NCBI GenBank assembly: GCA_963747535.1
Contig: CAVVFX010000002.1
Location: 1,302,001-1,366,000 of the forward strand
Origin: CAVVFX01 sp963747535
Lineage (GTDB): Bacteria > Acidobacteriota > Terriglobia > Bryobacterales > Bryobacteraceae
Direction: 5' to 3'
DNA: 64,000 nt
The notes below the pieces were generated by a model. That model worked only from the letters and a program-made list of their open reading frames with translations, did not search any database and was not told the origin of the DNA. Below are positions 52,980-62,173 of this stretch, one piece after another. The position numbers and the translations under genes are program-made. Every line of letters begins with the position of its first letter. Position 1 is the stretch's first letter.

Positions 52980-53747
52980 ATGACTTCGAAAGCACTGGCT
53001 AAGTATTCAGTCCTGTTAACCAGCCTATTGTGCATCGGTTACGCGAAGGTCATCTTCAAGGCTGACTTCGAGACGGGCGATCTAAGCCAGTGGAGTATCA
53101 CCGGCACCCGCGGCCAGAATGCGACCCCGCGAAATGTCCAGGTCGTTAGCGACATCGTGCAGGAGGGAAAGTACGCCGTCAAGGTCACTATCCACGAAGA
53201 CGATGTGTTCAACGCCCAGCAGTTGCGCGCACAACTTGGCGGGCCGAGAATCACGGTCGAGGAAGGCTCCGACACCTACATGTCCTTCTACCTGTATATA
53301 GCCGAGGCGCCGAAGGATCGCGACAACTTCTTCTATTGGGAGGGAAGCCCGCCGCCGAAATATGACAATGTCATGACGTGGTGGGTTGAGCCGAAAGAGG
53401 GAGGCGGAGCGCTCATCAAGTACGGTACCGGGAATCTCGGCCGCAACGGTACCGAATGGGAGGCGGACTTACCCGTAGGCCAGTGGCACCAGTTGGCGAT
53501 GCACATACATTGGTCGGAGGATAAGGACAAGGGAAATACGCGGCTCTGGTTAGACGGCGTTCTGGTGCTGGATAAGAAGCTCAAGACGAAAGGCCCCGAG
53601 TCCGTCTACTTCTGCCAGCCCGGAATCCATCGCAGTCCGCACCGTCCGTCGGTCGACACGATTTACTTCGACAATTTCATTCTTGCCGACACGCTGGAAG
53701 ATGTACTGATGGAACGTCCAAAGCCGGGCAATGACGGAGTCAAATAA
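52980..53747 (+). CDS. Polysaccharide lyase-like secreted protein
   Basis: 255 residues with a hydrophobic N-terminus (YSVLLTSLLCIGYAKV). The chain has the features of the PF14099 heparin-lyase-like jelly roll: VIFKADFETGDLSQW, a GKYAVKVTIHEDD strand, YMSFYLYI, then PVGQWHQLAMHIHWSEDKDKG and LWLDGVLVLDKK. The last block with QPGIHRS carries residues usual near the end of this fold. A lyase or a glycan-binding role is likely; the catalytic residues cannot be confirmed by eye. Confidence 0.75.
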   Translation: MTSKALAKYSVLLTSLLCIGYAKVIFKADFETGDLSQWSITGTRGQNATPRNVQVVSDIVQEGKYAVKVTIHEDDVFNAQQLRAQLGGPRITVEEGSDTYMSFYLYIAEAPKDRDNFFYWEGSPPPKYDNVMTWWVEPKEGGGALIKYGTGNLGRNGTEWEADLPVGQWHQLAMHIHWSEDKDKGNTRLWLDGVLVLDKKLKTKGPESVYFCQPGIHRSPHRPSVDTIYFDNFILADTLEDVLMERPKPGNDGVK

Positions 53748-53751
53748 AGGA

Positions 53752-54180
53752 TCAGGTCAGGCGTTTGATCACGAAGGTCTGTTTGGCGTTGGGGGCTTTC
53801 CCTTTATAAGCTCCTCCGTTTCCGGAATTCGTGGAGCTCTCGCGGACTCTGGATAACTCGATACTGCCGTCCGGTTGAAGGGTACCGGTGAAATGAAGTC
53901 TCGACTGGTTGATCTGGTTACCTTGTTGTTCCTGGGTGACGACGATAAAGTCGATGGTGTCGCCCGTCACCTTGCCTTCGCTAATGGGCGAGCTATCGTA
54001 GTCTCCGTAAAGCTTACCGGTAAGCGTCCCACCCTTCTGCACCAACTGAAACGCGACCTGCTGCGCCATGCGGAGACGATGACCGTTGTTCTGAGAAGGT
54101 ATCTCGCCGATCCATGTTCCCCCAAAGTCAGCCGCGCAGATTTGCGCGGCAAACAGGCCGAGCATCAGGAGGATTCGCAT
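53752..54180 (-). CDS. Small exported hypothetical protein
   Basis: 142 residues from the ATG at 54180, with AGGAGG-like sequence upstream (aggaggatt read on the + strand lies inside the start region, so the site is weak). A signal peptide (MLGLFAAQICAADFGG) is followed by a small beta-barrel: GTWIGEIPSQN, FQLVQKGGTLTGKLYGDY, and GTLQPDGSIELSRVRES. I recall this type of 130-150-residue protein in Acidobacteria but know no function. Convergent with the lyase gene. Confidence 0.6.
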   Translation of the reverse strand: MRILLMLGLFAAQICAADFGGTWIGEIPSQNNGHRLRMAQQVAFQLVQKGGTLTGKLYGDYDSSPISEGKVTGDTIDFIVVTQEQQGNQINQSRLHFTGTLQPDGSIELSRVRESSTNSGNGGAYKGKAPNAKQTFVIKRLT

Positions 54181-54190
54181 GGGGCTCACG

Positions 54191-54224
54191 CATTCAACAT
54201 TACGCATTCAACATTACGCATTCA
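54191..54224. repeat. 14-base tandem repeat between two genes
   Basis: CATTCAACATTACG repeats at 54191-54204 and 54205-54218, with CATTCA following. Read in reverse it supplies the last two codons and the TAA stop of the DUF1552 gene, so slippage here would change that protein's end. Confidence 0.7.
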
Positions 54225-55554
54225 ATAGACCGGGAAGGTGACCGGTACTGTCGGCGAACCGTTCAACCGGACTTCCAAAGGCGTCGAGCATCGAGACATA
54301 GAGGTTCGCTGCAGCCGTGTCTTCGCCACAGACCAGGTGCTGGCCGGTATGGATGCGGCCTCCAGCGCGGCCCGCGAGAACCAGAGGCATCTTGTGCGGG
54401 TTGTGGGAATTGCCGTCGCTCAACGCCGAGCCAAACAAAATCATGGAGTTGTCGAGAACGGTGGAATCGCCTTCGCGCATTCCCTGAAGCTTACCGAGGA
54501 GGTAAGCGTATTGTTCGACATGCCAACGCGTGATCACGTAGTACTGGCGCAGTTTTTCCTCGTCGTTGCCATGATGCGAGACGTCGTGATGACCGGAAGT
54601 GATTCCCTCGAGAAACCGGAAACTGATCGCGCTCACCGCATTACCGAACATGAAAGTGCACACCCGGGTGGTGTCGCTTTGAAAAGCGGTGGCGATCATA
54701 TCGAGCATCAGCCGCACGTGTTCGGCATGACTGGCGGGCTGGTCGGTGGGAAGGGCTTGGGGATCGATCTTCGCCCTCGGCTTCCACGAACTGCGTGTCT
54801 TGGAACTCGCTCTCTCGACCCGCTCTTCGAGCGAGCGCATTACCTCCAGGTACTCGTCCAACCGCAGGCGGTCAGCGGAGCCGATGTTGGCCTTCATGCG
54901 GCGCGCGTCATCCATAACAAGGTCCAACAGCAACGTATCGGACTTGGCCGAATTGACCTGCTGGCCATTAGATGCCCGGAACAGCCGCTCGTATACCGCG
55001 CGCGGATTCAATTCACGAGCCAGGGGTGTCGTCGGATTACTCCAGGCAATGTGGGAACCGTAAATCCGGGTGTATCCTACTGCCAGATCGACGCCGACTG
55101 CTACTGGCGCAACGCCGAGTTCGAGCGACGGCAGCGGAGTTTGGGTCGCCACCCGTTGAGCAGCGACCTGGTCCATTGAAATGCCGTTACAAAGGTCCGA
55201 GCCGGGCGTCTTACGAATGGTAGAGCACGTGAGGATCGTCGCTTCCTTGGCGTAGTGCCCATCGCCGACTTTGGACCCGGCATTGAAGAGGTTGCTCAAC
55301 ACCACCATGCGGTCCTTGAAGTCCCGCAAGGGCTCGAGCGAGGGAGATAGAGTGTAGTCGCGTCCGCTACCCTCGGGCGTCCACTTCGAGACGTTCACTC
55401 CGTTGGGCATGTACAGGACAGCCAGTCGAACCGGACTCTTGGGAAGAGTGGATGCGGCGCGGGCGGATGGCGGAATCATCGCCTCCAGCCATGGCAAGCC
55501 GAGGCTAACGCCCACGCCTCGAAGTACGGTCCGGCGCGTGATCGAAGTTTTCAC
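54214..55554 (-). CDS. DUF1552-family protein
   Basis: 446 residues. It starts SITRRTVLRGVGVSLGLPWL, a Tat signal with twin Arg, consistent with folded export. The body has the DUF1552 order: VRLAVLYMPNGVN, a GDGHYAKEATILTC stretch, MDARR-type helices, and TSGHHDVSHHGNDEEKLRQY near the end, rich in His. It lies two bases after the DUF1592 gene, its constant partner in planctomycetes and acidobacteria. The pair is thought to serve extracytoplasmic catabolism with cytochrome-like partners; the reaction is not established. Confidence 0.9.
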   Translation of the reverse strand: MKTSITRRTVLRGVGVSLGLPWLEAMIPPSARAASTLPKSPVRLAVLYMPNGVNVSKWTPEGSGRDYTLSPSLEPLRDFKDRMVVLSNLFNAGSKVGDGHYAKEATILTCSTIRKTPGSDLCNGISMDQVAAQRVATQTPLPSLELGVAPVAVGVDLAVGYTRIYGSHIAWSNPTTPLARELNPRAVYERLFRASNGQQVNSAKSDTLLLDLVMDDARRMKANIGSADRLRLDEYLEVMRSLEERVERASSKTRSSWKPRAKIDPQALPTDQPASHAEHVRLMLDMIATAFQSDTTRVCTFMFGNAVSAISFRFLEGITSGHHDVSHHGNDEEKLRQYYVITRWHVEQYAYLLGKLQGMREGDSTVLDNSMILFGSALSDGNSHNPHKMPLVLAGRAGGRIHTGQHLVCGEDTAAANLYVSMLDAFGSPVERFADSTGHLPGLLNA

Positions 55555-55556
55555 TG

Positions 55557-57494
55557 CTATTGTCCTTCCGCCTGGCCCCGTCCGGGACCATAATGAGGCG
55601 CCTGATAACGGAACGGCGTACTCAACACGATCGCCTCAATCAGTGTTTGCGCACTATAGTCATGATACTTTACCTGAGCCGCAATATCATCGACAGCGCA
55701 GGCGTCGCCGGGGGTCAATGCGCGCCCCAGAGCGTAACCGAGCATCTTGCGGGTGAGATTGTGAACCATCAGGTCCTTTCGCGCGAGCAGGTACGCTTTG
55801 AGTTCCGCGAGACCGTGTATCACCGTTCCGTCGGCGAGTTCGCCGGTGCTGTCTACCGGCTTACCGCCATCGGTGTCCCGCCAACGTCCAAGCGCGTCGA
55901 AGTTCTCGAGCGCGAAACCGATCGGGTCGATACGGGTATGGCAGCCGGCGCACGCCGGGTTGGCACGATGCAGAGTGAGCCGCTCTCGAACCGAAGTCGG
56001 TTGGTCGCCCGAGCGATCCTCCGGTAGTGCCGGCACGTTGGGCGGCGGCGCAGGAGGGGGCGTTCCCAGAAGCGACTCGAGGACCCAGGCTCCCCTGAGT
56101 ACGGGACTGGTTCGGTGAGGGTAGGAAGAGACCCCCAGAACGGCCGCCATACCGAGCAAACCTCCCCTTTGCGACCCGGGAGCCAGTTCGAGCCATTCAG
56201 GCTGCTGATCCGTTTTCTCGCCGGCTGGCTTTTCGTCGTAGTGTTTGGAAAGCGACTTGGTAAAAATGGTGTACTTCGAGTCGATCAGATTTAGCAGAGA
56301 CAAATCCTGGGCGATTAACTCGCGAAAAAACAGGATCGGCTGATAGCGAATGTCGGACCGAAGTTCTTCGTTGGAGTAGTCCGGGAACATCTTGGGATCG
56401 GGTATCTTATTCGTGCCCAACTCCCGTGTGCGCAGCCATTGGCCGACGAACCGGTCCGCGAAGGTCACCGAGCGTTCATCCTGCACCATGCGGTGCACTA
56501 GCGCGCTCAGGACTTCCGGTTGATTCAGTTTGCCTTGCGCCGCCAGGTCGAACAGCAACGGATCGGGCATGGTACCCCACAAGAAATACGAGAGCCGGGA
56601 AGCGAGTGCGTACTGGTCCAGAGGCCGAACTTCGGCGGTGTTGTTTTGCGGCTCGTCGTGAAACAGGAATTGGGGAGACAGCAGGACTCCCTGCAGGGTA
56701 AAGAAAACGGCCGACTCGAACGGCCTGCCCTGTTTCAAGGCAGCGCGGAAGAGCGCGGTGTACGGGGAAATCTCAGCCTCGGTCACCGGCCGACGAAACG
56801 CCCGCGGCAGGAATGATTGCAGAATCTGGTGCGCGGCCTGCACCTCCGAAACTCCCGGGCCTGGTCTTGCGACTAAGACCAGACGGCGCGACTTATACTC
56901 TTTTGAGGCGAAATCCATAGCCAGTTTGGCCGCCTCCATATATTTTTCGGCATGCAGGGGAGACAGCACCAGGGCCTCAGCCGCATTGTCGAACCCTTCC
57001 CCGCCCGCGCCATCCGCCGGAAGCCCCTGGCCGACATCCATGTGGATATCGAGAAGATATTGCACGGTAGCGGTGTATTCTTCACGATTCAGTCTATGGA
57101 TCGGAGCAGGTCCCGGCGCCATTCCGCTCGCGCAGGCCTGCCGCAATTGAGCTTCGGCCCACCGGGTGAACTGATCTCGCGCCTCGCGCTGGGGCGCCGG
57201 CGCGCCAGCGGGTGGCATCTCCCCATTCTTCACGCGGGAGATCACGGCACTCCATCGATTGAACTCGCTGACGAAGTTTGCCTGGGTGTCGAGACGGCGG
57301 GCGTCAAAACCGCCAGCCGGGGATTTTCCCTGGTGACAGGCGATGCAGTAGCTGTTCAGGAACCCCGGCGCACTCGCGACTGAATCAGGGTCAGTCTGCG
57401 CCGCCGCGGAAAGCGAAAAAATCGCAGCTAATCCGACGGCTAACAATATGCGTGGCGGAGTGGAGATTCTGCAATCAGGCCGACCGGTACTCAA
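55557..57494 (-). CDS. DUF1592-family protein with c-type haem motifs
   Basis: 645 residues with a signal peptide ending LSAAAQ. The first haem site CIACHQ (Cys50, Cys53, His54) and PPAGAPAPQREARDQF form a planctomycete-type cytochrome domain; RLNREEYTATVQYLL is the DUF1587 motif. DUF1592 (LASRLSYFLWGTMPDPLLFD), DUF1588 (RGGLLGMAAVLGVSSYPHRT) and DUF1585 (HNLTRKMLGYALGRAL) follow in order. A second CAGCH occurs at about residue 515. A periplasmic redox role with the DUF1552 partner is likely. Confidence 0.9.
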   Translation of the reverse strand: MSTGRPDCRISTPPRILLAVGLAAIFSLSAAAQTDPDSVASAPGFLNSYCIACHQGKSPAGGFDARRLDTQANFVSEFNRWSAVISRVKNGEMPPAGAPAPQREARDQFTRWAEAQLRQACASGMAPGPAPIHRLNREEYTATVQYLLDIHMDVGQGLPADGAGGEGFDNAAEALVLSPLHAEKYMEAAKLAMDFASKEYKSRRLVLVARPGPGVSEVQAAHQILQSFLPRAFRRPVTEAEISPYTALFRAALKQGRPFESAVFFTLQGVLLSPQFLFHDEPQNNTAEVRPLDQYALASRLSYFLWGTMPDPLLFDLAAQGKLNQPEVLSALVHRMVQDERSVTFADRFVGQWLRTRELGTNKIPDPKMFPDYSNEELRSDIRYQPILFFRELIAQDLSLLNLIDSKYTIFTKSLSKHYDEKPAGEKTDQQPEWLELAPGSQRGGLLGMAAVLGVSSYPHRTSPVLRGAWVLESLLGTPPPAPPPNVPALPEDRSGDQPTSVRERLTLHRANPACAGCHTRIDPIGFALENFDALGRWRDTDGGKPVDSTGELADGTVIHGLAELKAYLLARKDLMVHNLTRKMLGYALGRALTPGDACAVDDIAAQVKYHDYSAQTLIEAIVLSTPFRYQAPHYGPGRGQAEGQ

Positions 57495-57911
57495 CAGCGC
57501 TACCTCTTATATCTCGTAATCGCAGTATTCGACTGCGCCAGAATGGAGCGAACTACGCGATACATAGCATTGTAGCTGGATGCGGCCGCCGGTTGCTGGC
57601 CGGCGAGAAGCGATCGTGGGTCCGACGCGGTTCCGACGCGGTTGAGACGAGACGCCCGCGGCTGGAAAGCTGGTCGGGTTGCGGTTGAAGGTTCTTCGGG
57701 ACGCTCGGCCTGCGCGGCGCAAAACGTCTCGGAAAGAGTGCCGAGACGGCGGCCTCTCCAGAAACAGCGCCGTTCGGAGGTTGCTCTGCAGCCGTTAGCG
57801 GGACAAAGAGCTAGCAGGTTCTCAGCAGACCGGAGTAGGTGTTTTCAGAGCAACGCGGATTAGAGTGCCGCTGTTGCCAAGAGCCCGCCGGACACGGAGC
57901 GGGCACTGTGC
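57495..57911. other. Divergent intergenic region
   Basis: Between the DUF1592 gene and the oxidoreductase, both reading away. TCCGACGCGGT is repeated in tandem at 57613-57634. No gene or RNA recognised; it must hold both promoters. Confidence 0.35.
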
Positions 57912-58913
57912 TTGCCGGGCGTTTTACACTTAGAGTTGCCCTCTGCAGATCTCCCCCGAATCCGGATCGCTGTCGCCGGTGCGGGACAATTCGGGAAAAA
58001 CCACATTCGCATCGCCGGCCAGTCCCCTCTGGTAGAGTTGGTGGCCATTGTCGATCCGGATCCGGCCAAGTTGGCAGCGGCCGATGTTTCGCGCACATGC
58101 CTGCGCTTGAGCCGCGTAGACGACCTGGTCGGGAAAGTGGACGCGGTTATCGTGGCCGCGCCGACTTCCAACCACGCGCCGGTGGGCGTTTTTCTGCTCG
58201 AAGCCGGCATCGACGTTTTAGTCGAAAAGCCAATCGCTCCAACTCTGGATGCGGCCGACCGGTTGATCGCCGCCGCACGGACTCACGGACGTGTTTTGCA
58301 GGTAGGACATCTGGAACGTTTCAATCCTGTGGTCATATCGCTCGAGCGGGCTGTAACCTTGCCGCTGTTCTTCGAAGTCCATCGAATGAGCGTGTTCAGT
58401 CCCCGGAGTCTCGATGTCGATGTGGTGCTGGATCTCATGATCCACGACCTCGACATCGTTTTGAGCCTGGCGCGCGGGGAACTGCAGGAGATCCGCGCGG
58501 CGGGCGTTTCAGTGCTTTCGCGAAGAGTCGATATCGCCAACGTGCGTCTGCAATTCACCGATGGATGTGTGGCTAATTTGACCGCGAGCCGGGTTTCCAT
58601 TGAGCGCATCCGCAAACTGCGGCTGTTCCAGCCACAACAGTACATCACGCTGGATTATGCCAAACAGGAAGCGGCCGAGTTCACCGTGGGGGCCAATCAA
58701 CAGATTTCGTTTCGCAGGCTGCCGGTGACTCCGGATGAACCGCTCAAACTGCAGTTCGAGTCATTCATTCAATGTGTGAGGACGCGGGCGCGCCCGAAAC
58801 TGGACGGGGTGACCGCACGTCACACGCTAGAAGTTGCACTGGCGATTCTTGATAAGATTGAGCAACACGCCCAGGTAGTTGACCAGACCCTGTCTCGCGA
58901 ATGCAAACTGTAG
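57912..58913 (+). CDS. Gfo/Idh/MocA-family oxidoreductase
   Basis: 333 residues from a TTG; no ATG precedes the Rossmann start, so the exact start is uncertain. RIRIAVAGAGQFGKNHIRIA is the NAD(P)-binding loop, VDAVIVAAPTSNHA and GIDVLVEKPIA carry the EKP motif with catalytic Lys, and GHLERFNPVV plus DLMIHDLDIV (HD pair) mark the substrate side. The DLMIHDLDI pattern recalls GnnA, the UDP-GlcNAc 3-dehydrogenase of lipid A synthesis, but no GnnB or lpx gene is next to it. It overlaps the TonB gene by 13 bases. Confidence 0.85.
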   Translation: MPGVLHLELPSADLPRIRIAVAGAGQFGKNHIRIAGQSPLVELVAIVDPDPAKLAAADVSRTCLRLSRVDDLVGKVDAVIVAAPTSNHAPVGVFLLEAGIDVLVEKPIAPTLDAADRLIAAARTHGRVLQVGHLERFNPVVISLERAVTLPLFFEVHRMSVFSPRSLDVDVVLDLMIHDLDIVLSLARGELQEIRAAGVSVLSRRVDIANVRLQFTDGCVANLTASRVSIERIRKLRLFQPQQYITLDYAKQEAAEFTVGANQQISFRRLPVTPDEPLKLQFESFIQCVRTRARPKLDGVTARHTLEVALAILDKIEQHAQVVDQTLSRECKL

Positions 58914-60004
58914 AGCAACCTCCGGCCGGCCGGGGCGCGACCACGCCCAAAGATCCCGCTCCAGTTGCGTCTGTTTCTTCTTTGAGCGCGAGTGACGACC
59001 CGGACTTGCAGCTTCTGCTCAATTGGGCGCGGGATCCGGACGAAGCCAATCGCATACGCAAAGCTGTGATCGGGACAGTCGTAGTACATCTGTTTCTGAT
59101 CCTCTGCCTGGCGATGATGTCAGCGCCGACTCCGAAGCCGGTGCATTTTCCAGAGCGCGAGCGGCTGGTCGCACACCTGACCGACCCGCCGACCGAACTC
59201 ACACAGAAAGCACCGAACAAAGGAGCGATCAGCAAAGAGTTGGCGGTGCAGTCGATTCTGCCGTCGATTCCTGTACCCACTCCGGCACCCGGCGCGAAGG
59301 CTAAGAAGTTCGAACCTCCTCCTGCTCCGCCCCCGACCAAACCGGCGGTCGCGGTGCAGCCGGTGCCGGAGCCGCCAAAAATTGAGCAGGCGCAAAACAC
59401 TCCTCCGCAGATCCCCATGACCCAGCTTCCACCGCAGATTCAGCCACAGGAGCCGCGCGTGAGCGAAACCAAGCCCAAGCTGACTTTTGAAACTCCGCCT
59501 GCTGCACCGACGGGTCCGGTAGGGCAGCCGCGCATTCCGACACCGCCAAATAGCGTGCAGGAAGCCGTTCGCGAACTGTCGCACGGCGGGAGTAAAGGGA
59601 TCACGGGCAGTGAGACGATGGATCTGGGCAAAGGCGCAGGCCTCAATCTGCCACCCTCGGCCGGGCGCCCGCGGATGGACTACGAATTGAAGTCCGACCC
59701 TCTCGGCGTAGATTTCCGTCCGTACATCCTGCAGGTTCTCGCCGCAGTGCGCCGCAACTGGTTCGCGGTCTATCCGGAGAGCGCCAAGCTCGGCACGAGA
59801 GGCCAGGTGAAGCTGGATTTTGCGATCGCCAAGGACGGTACGGTGACGAAGGTGGCGTATTCGTGGCAATCGGGATCGAACGCGCTCGATCACGCGGCTG
59901 TCGCTGCCATCAGCGCCTCGAACCCGCTGCCGCCTCTGCCGGCGGAATTCCGCGGGGATCGAATCGTGTTATCGTTCACGTTCTCTTACAATATGGGCCG
60001 CTAA
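58901..60004 (+). CDS. TonB-family energy transducer
   Basis: 367 residues. A cytoplasmic stretch of about 55 residues is followed by one membrane helix (AVIGTVVVHLFLILCLAMM), a long Pro-rich spacer (PPPAPPPTKPAVAV and so on), and a C-terminal TonB domain (AVRRNWFAVYPESAKLGTRG, VKLDFAIAKDGTVTKVAY, LPPLPAEFRGDRIVLSFTF). It couples proton motive force to outer-membrane receptors or works in a related envelope task. The 13-base overlap with the oxidoreductase suggests coupled translation. The cytoplasmic part is longer than usual. Confidence 0.88.
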   Translation: MQTVEQPPAGRGATTPKDPAPVASVSSLSASDDPDLQLLLNWARDPDEANRIRKAVIGTVVVHLFLILCLAMMSAPTPKPVHFPERERLVAHLTDPPTELTQKAPNKGAISKELAVQSILPSIPVPTPAPGAKAKKFEPPPAPPPTKPAVAVQPVPEPPKIEQAQNTPPQIPMTQLPPQIQPQEPRVSETKPKLTFETPPAAPTGPVGQPRIPTPPNSVQEAVRELSHGGSKGITGSETMDLGKGAGLNLPPSAGRPRMDYELKSDPLGVDFRPYILQVLAAVRRNWFAVYPESAKLGTRGQVKLDFAIAKDGTVTKVAYSWQSGSNALDHAAVAAISASNPLPPLPAEFRGDRIVLSFTFSYNMGR

Positions 60005-60282
60005 GTCCCCGAGACGCAAGAAGTCCTGCTCCCCCGCATCTGGCCGGGTAGGAGCGTCCGGCGTCGACTATTCTCTCCGGTCATCGACAGTTAATTTGCG
60101 GCGGCGTCCGAACATGGCAGAGAGTCCCGGAGTTGGATATTCATCATTCCAATGGCACCACCGAACTTTTGGTACACTTGTTACGGCGTTCGTCGAGAAG
60201 TTGGACTCCGAGCTTCTGAGAGTTTTGGCCGAATTTCGAAAGAATGAGAAGGCCAACGTTCAGGAAGTTATTGTTTTCGTAA

Positions 60283-60359
60283 GCGCCCGTAGCTCAGCTG
60301 GATAGAGCGTTTGCCTCCGGAGCAAAAGGCCGTAGGTTCGAATCCTACCGGGCGTACCA
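60283..60359 (+). tRNA. tRNA-Arg (anticodon CCG)
   Basis: A complete cloverleaf: acceptor GCGCCCG paired with CGGGCGT (one G-U at the end), D-arm with AGCTCAGCTGGATAGAGC, anticodon stem TTTGC/GCAAA with loop CTCCGGA giving anticodon CCG, T-arm with GGTTCGAATCC, discriminator A and an encoded CCA at 60357-60359. It reads CGG codons. Its 3' end abuts an integrase gene, a usual attachment site. Confidence 0.95.
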
Positions 60360-60360
60360 A

Positions 60361-61563
60361 TTAACTCTTTTCCTTTTCGTCGTTTACCGCGCTATCCGAA
60401 ATTGAATCAGTGTCGGCGTTTTCGGCACTGTGCCTATTTTTGTGCCCACCCGGAACCTCTCGTGCCCGTTCCATTGCTTCCCGGCCGGTGTCCAGGTTGG
60501 GATGAATGTACCGGCGCGTGGTTTCGAAGTCGCCGTGCCCCGCGAAATATGCCAATGTCCACGGATCCATGTGCGACGACCATCGGGTGAGGCACGTGTG
60601 CCGGAATGTATATACGGGCAATGGTTCGATCGCGGCGAGCTCGCATGCTGCGGCGTGCCGTTTCTTCAAGGACGATTGTCCGATGTGCCCGCTCTTTGTG
60701 GGCGCTGAGAAAACCCAGTTGGATTCGGGCGCAATGGACCTCCGCATTTCCAGCAGCGCCGCTGACCTGTTCGGCAAGGGGATTGAGCGCCGGGCGTTCT
60801 CGGTCTTTCCGAACGGGATATGGAGCGCACCATCGCGGACGTGTTCCCAACGGAGGCGATGGCATTCTTCCGGACGAAGGCCGCAGTCGAGCAGAACCGT
60901 CGCCACGTCACGTAAAAGGAATGGGTCCTGCGGTTTGATCGGCTGTTGCCCGCGCTGCGTTGCACGGATACCTTCGAGTGCCCGGTTGTAGCCTTCCAGG
61001 ATGCCGTCACCGATGGTCTGCGCCGCGTTCAGATAAGCGGCTTCCTCAGCCAGACTCAACAGTCTTTCGCGCCGCCTTTCGCCCGGCAAGAGCGAGATGC
61101 GCGGCGGGGCCTTTTCGGTCTTACCCCACTCCACCGCGATCCGCAGCATGCGCCGGAGCACCTGGAGTGCGCGGTTGATGCTGGACACTTCGTATTCGGC
61201 AGCTCTGCATTCGGCGACAAAGCCCGAAATTATCTCCGGCTTGACGCCATCGACTGGCGCGTTAGCCAAGGCTGGGTAGCCGGTGAGGTGGCCAACCTGA
61301 ATTTCGTAATACCGGAGCGTCGTCGCCTTACCAGCAAAGCGGGTTCGAACGTAGGGAAGGAAGTCCTTTTCGGCAAAGCCCTTCACTATCGGAGCGGGCA
61401 CGCGGTCCCGAAGGCCGACCTCCCCTTTCGCCAGGGAAGTTTTGTGAGCGGCCTCCATCTGCTCGGCCACCCGTTTGTTACTCTGCTTCGTGCTCTCGCG
61501 GATGGGTGTGCCGTTCCAGGTGAATTTGTACCACCACACTCGTCCGCGTTTATACACCGCCAT
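60361..61563 (-). CDS. Tyrosine-type integrase next to tRNA-Arg
   Basis: 400 residues, with an N-terminal arm-binding start (MAVYKRGRVWWYKFTWNG), a SAM-like core-binding domain at about 75-180, and a catalytic domain with Arg in DCGLRPEECHRLRW, Lys in FGKTENARRS, HxxR in YTFRHTCLTRW, His in AGHGDF and Tyr in TRRYIHPN. The stop codon is one base from the tRNA CCA and the gene points at the tRNA, the standard arrangement for an island integrated at a tRNA 3' end. The element should extend to the right. Confidence 0.93.
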   Translation of the reverse strand: MAVYKRGRVWWYKFTWNGTPIRESTKQSNKRVAEQMEAAHKTSLAKGEVGLRDRVPAPIVKGFAEKDFLPYVRTRFAGKATTLRYYEIQVGHLTGYPALANAPVDGVKPEIISGFVAECRAAEYEVSSINRALQVLRRMLRIAVEWGKTEKAPPRISLLPGERRRERLLSLAEEAAYLNAAQTIGDGILEGYNRALEGIRATQRGQQPIKPQDPFLLRDVATVLLDCGLRPEECHRLRWEHVRDGALHIPFGKTENARRSIPLPNRSAALLEMRRSIAPESNWVFSAPTKSGHIGQSSLKKRHAAACELAAIEPLPVYTFRHTCLTRWSSHMDPWTLAYFAGHGDFETTRRYIHPNLDTGREAMERAREVPGGHKNRHSAENADTDSISDSAVNDEKEKS

Positions 61564-61679
61564 CGTCTACACTTTCTCCTTTCGATTTCTGCTTTCTGGG
61601 TAATCTACTCGCGCCCGGCCGGGCACGACTTGCCAGGGTCGAATGTTACCTCTTCCCTGGCGGATAAAGACTACAAAAC

Positions 61680-61934
61680 CTACAAAACTGCGCGCGCTTC
61701 GTGAACGCCACCGCGTAGCAGCCGTTGCGACTTCTCCGCGTCGATCAGCCACGGAAACTGACGATCCAGGAGCGCGCTTGCCTCTGCCGCTGTCTCGAGC
61801 ACAGGCACTGGCATTCTGGCTGCTTTAGGAACTGCGTGCATAGTCCGGTTACGCAGATTCCGTACGCGGGCGCGGCCGCCGCGCGCGCCGATTTTCCGGC
61901 ATTGTGTAATCGTCTTGTTGAACAGGATTTGCAT
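61680..61934 (-). CDS. Small basic protein upstream of the integrase
   Basis: 84 residues from the ATG at 61934 (MQILFNKTITQCRKIGARGG). It is Arg-rich at the start, then Ala-rich (LETAAEASALLDRQFPWL). I recall similar small proteins next to integrases in Acidobacteria but know no function; a DNA-binding accessory role is possible. It is in line with the integrase, 116 bases upstream. Confidence 0.55.
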   Translation of the reverse strand: MQILFNKTITQCRKIGARGGRARVRNLRNRTMHAVPKAARMPVPVLETAAEASALLDRQFPWLIDAEKSQRLLRGGVHEARAVL

Positions 61935-62173
61935 CGGGCCATCCCTTCCATGACGATTCATTGATCAGATGGCTCAACAGGATCAAGCGCAAGCCAGATA
62001 AATTATCTTGCTTATGAAGCACATTGCCGGCGACAAAAGCTTTGAGCGCCTTGGATGGGCGAGGTGGTGGTTGTCGCGGTTCGTAGGGATTTCAAGTTAT
62101 CGACAGCGCCGTGAACCGAGAACACGGGCTGGAGTATTTCTTTTGCCGCGCCTTGGAAGAGACCACGAGATCT

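Noticed and set aside
54238..55179. A 313-codon + strand frame
   Set aside because: It is antisense to the DUF1552 gene, which carries a Tat signal and all family blocks.
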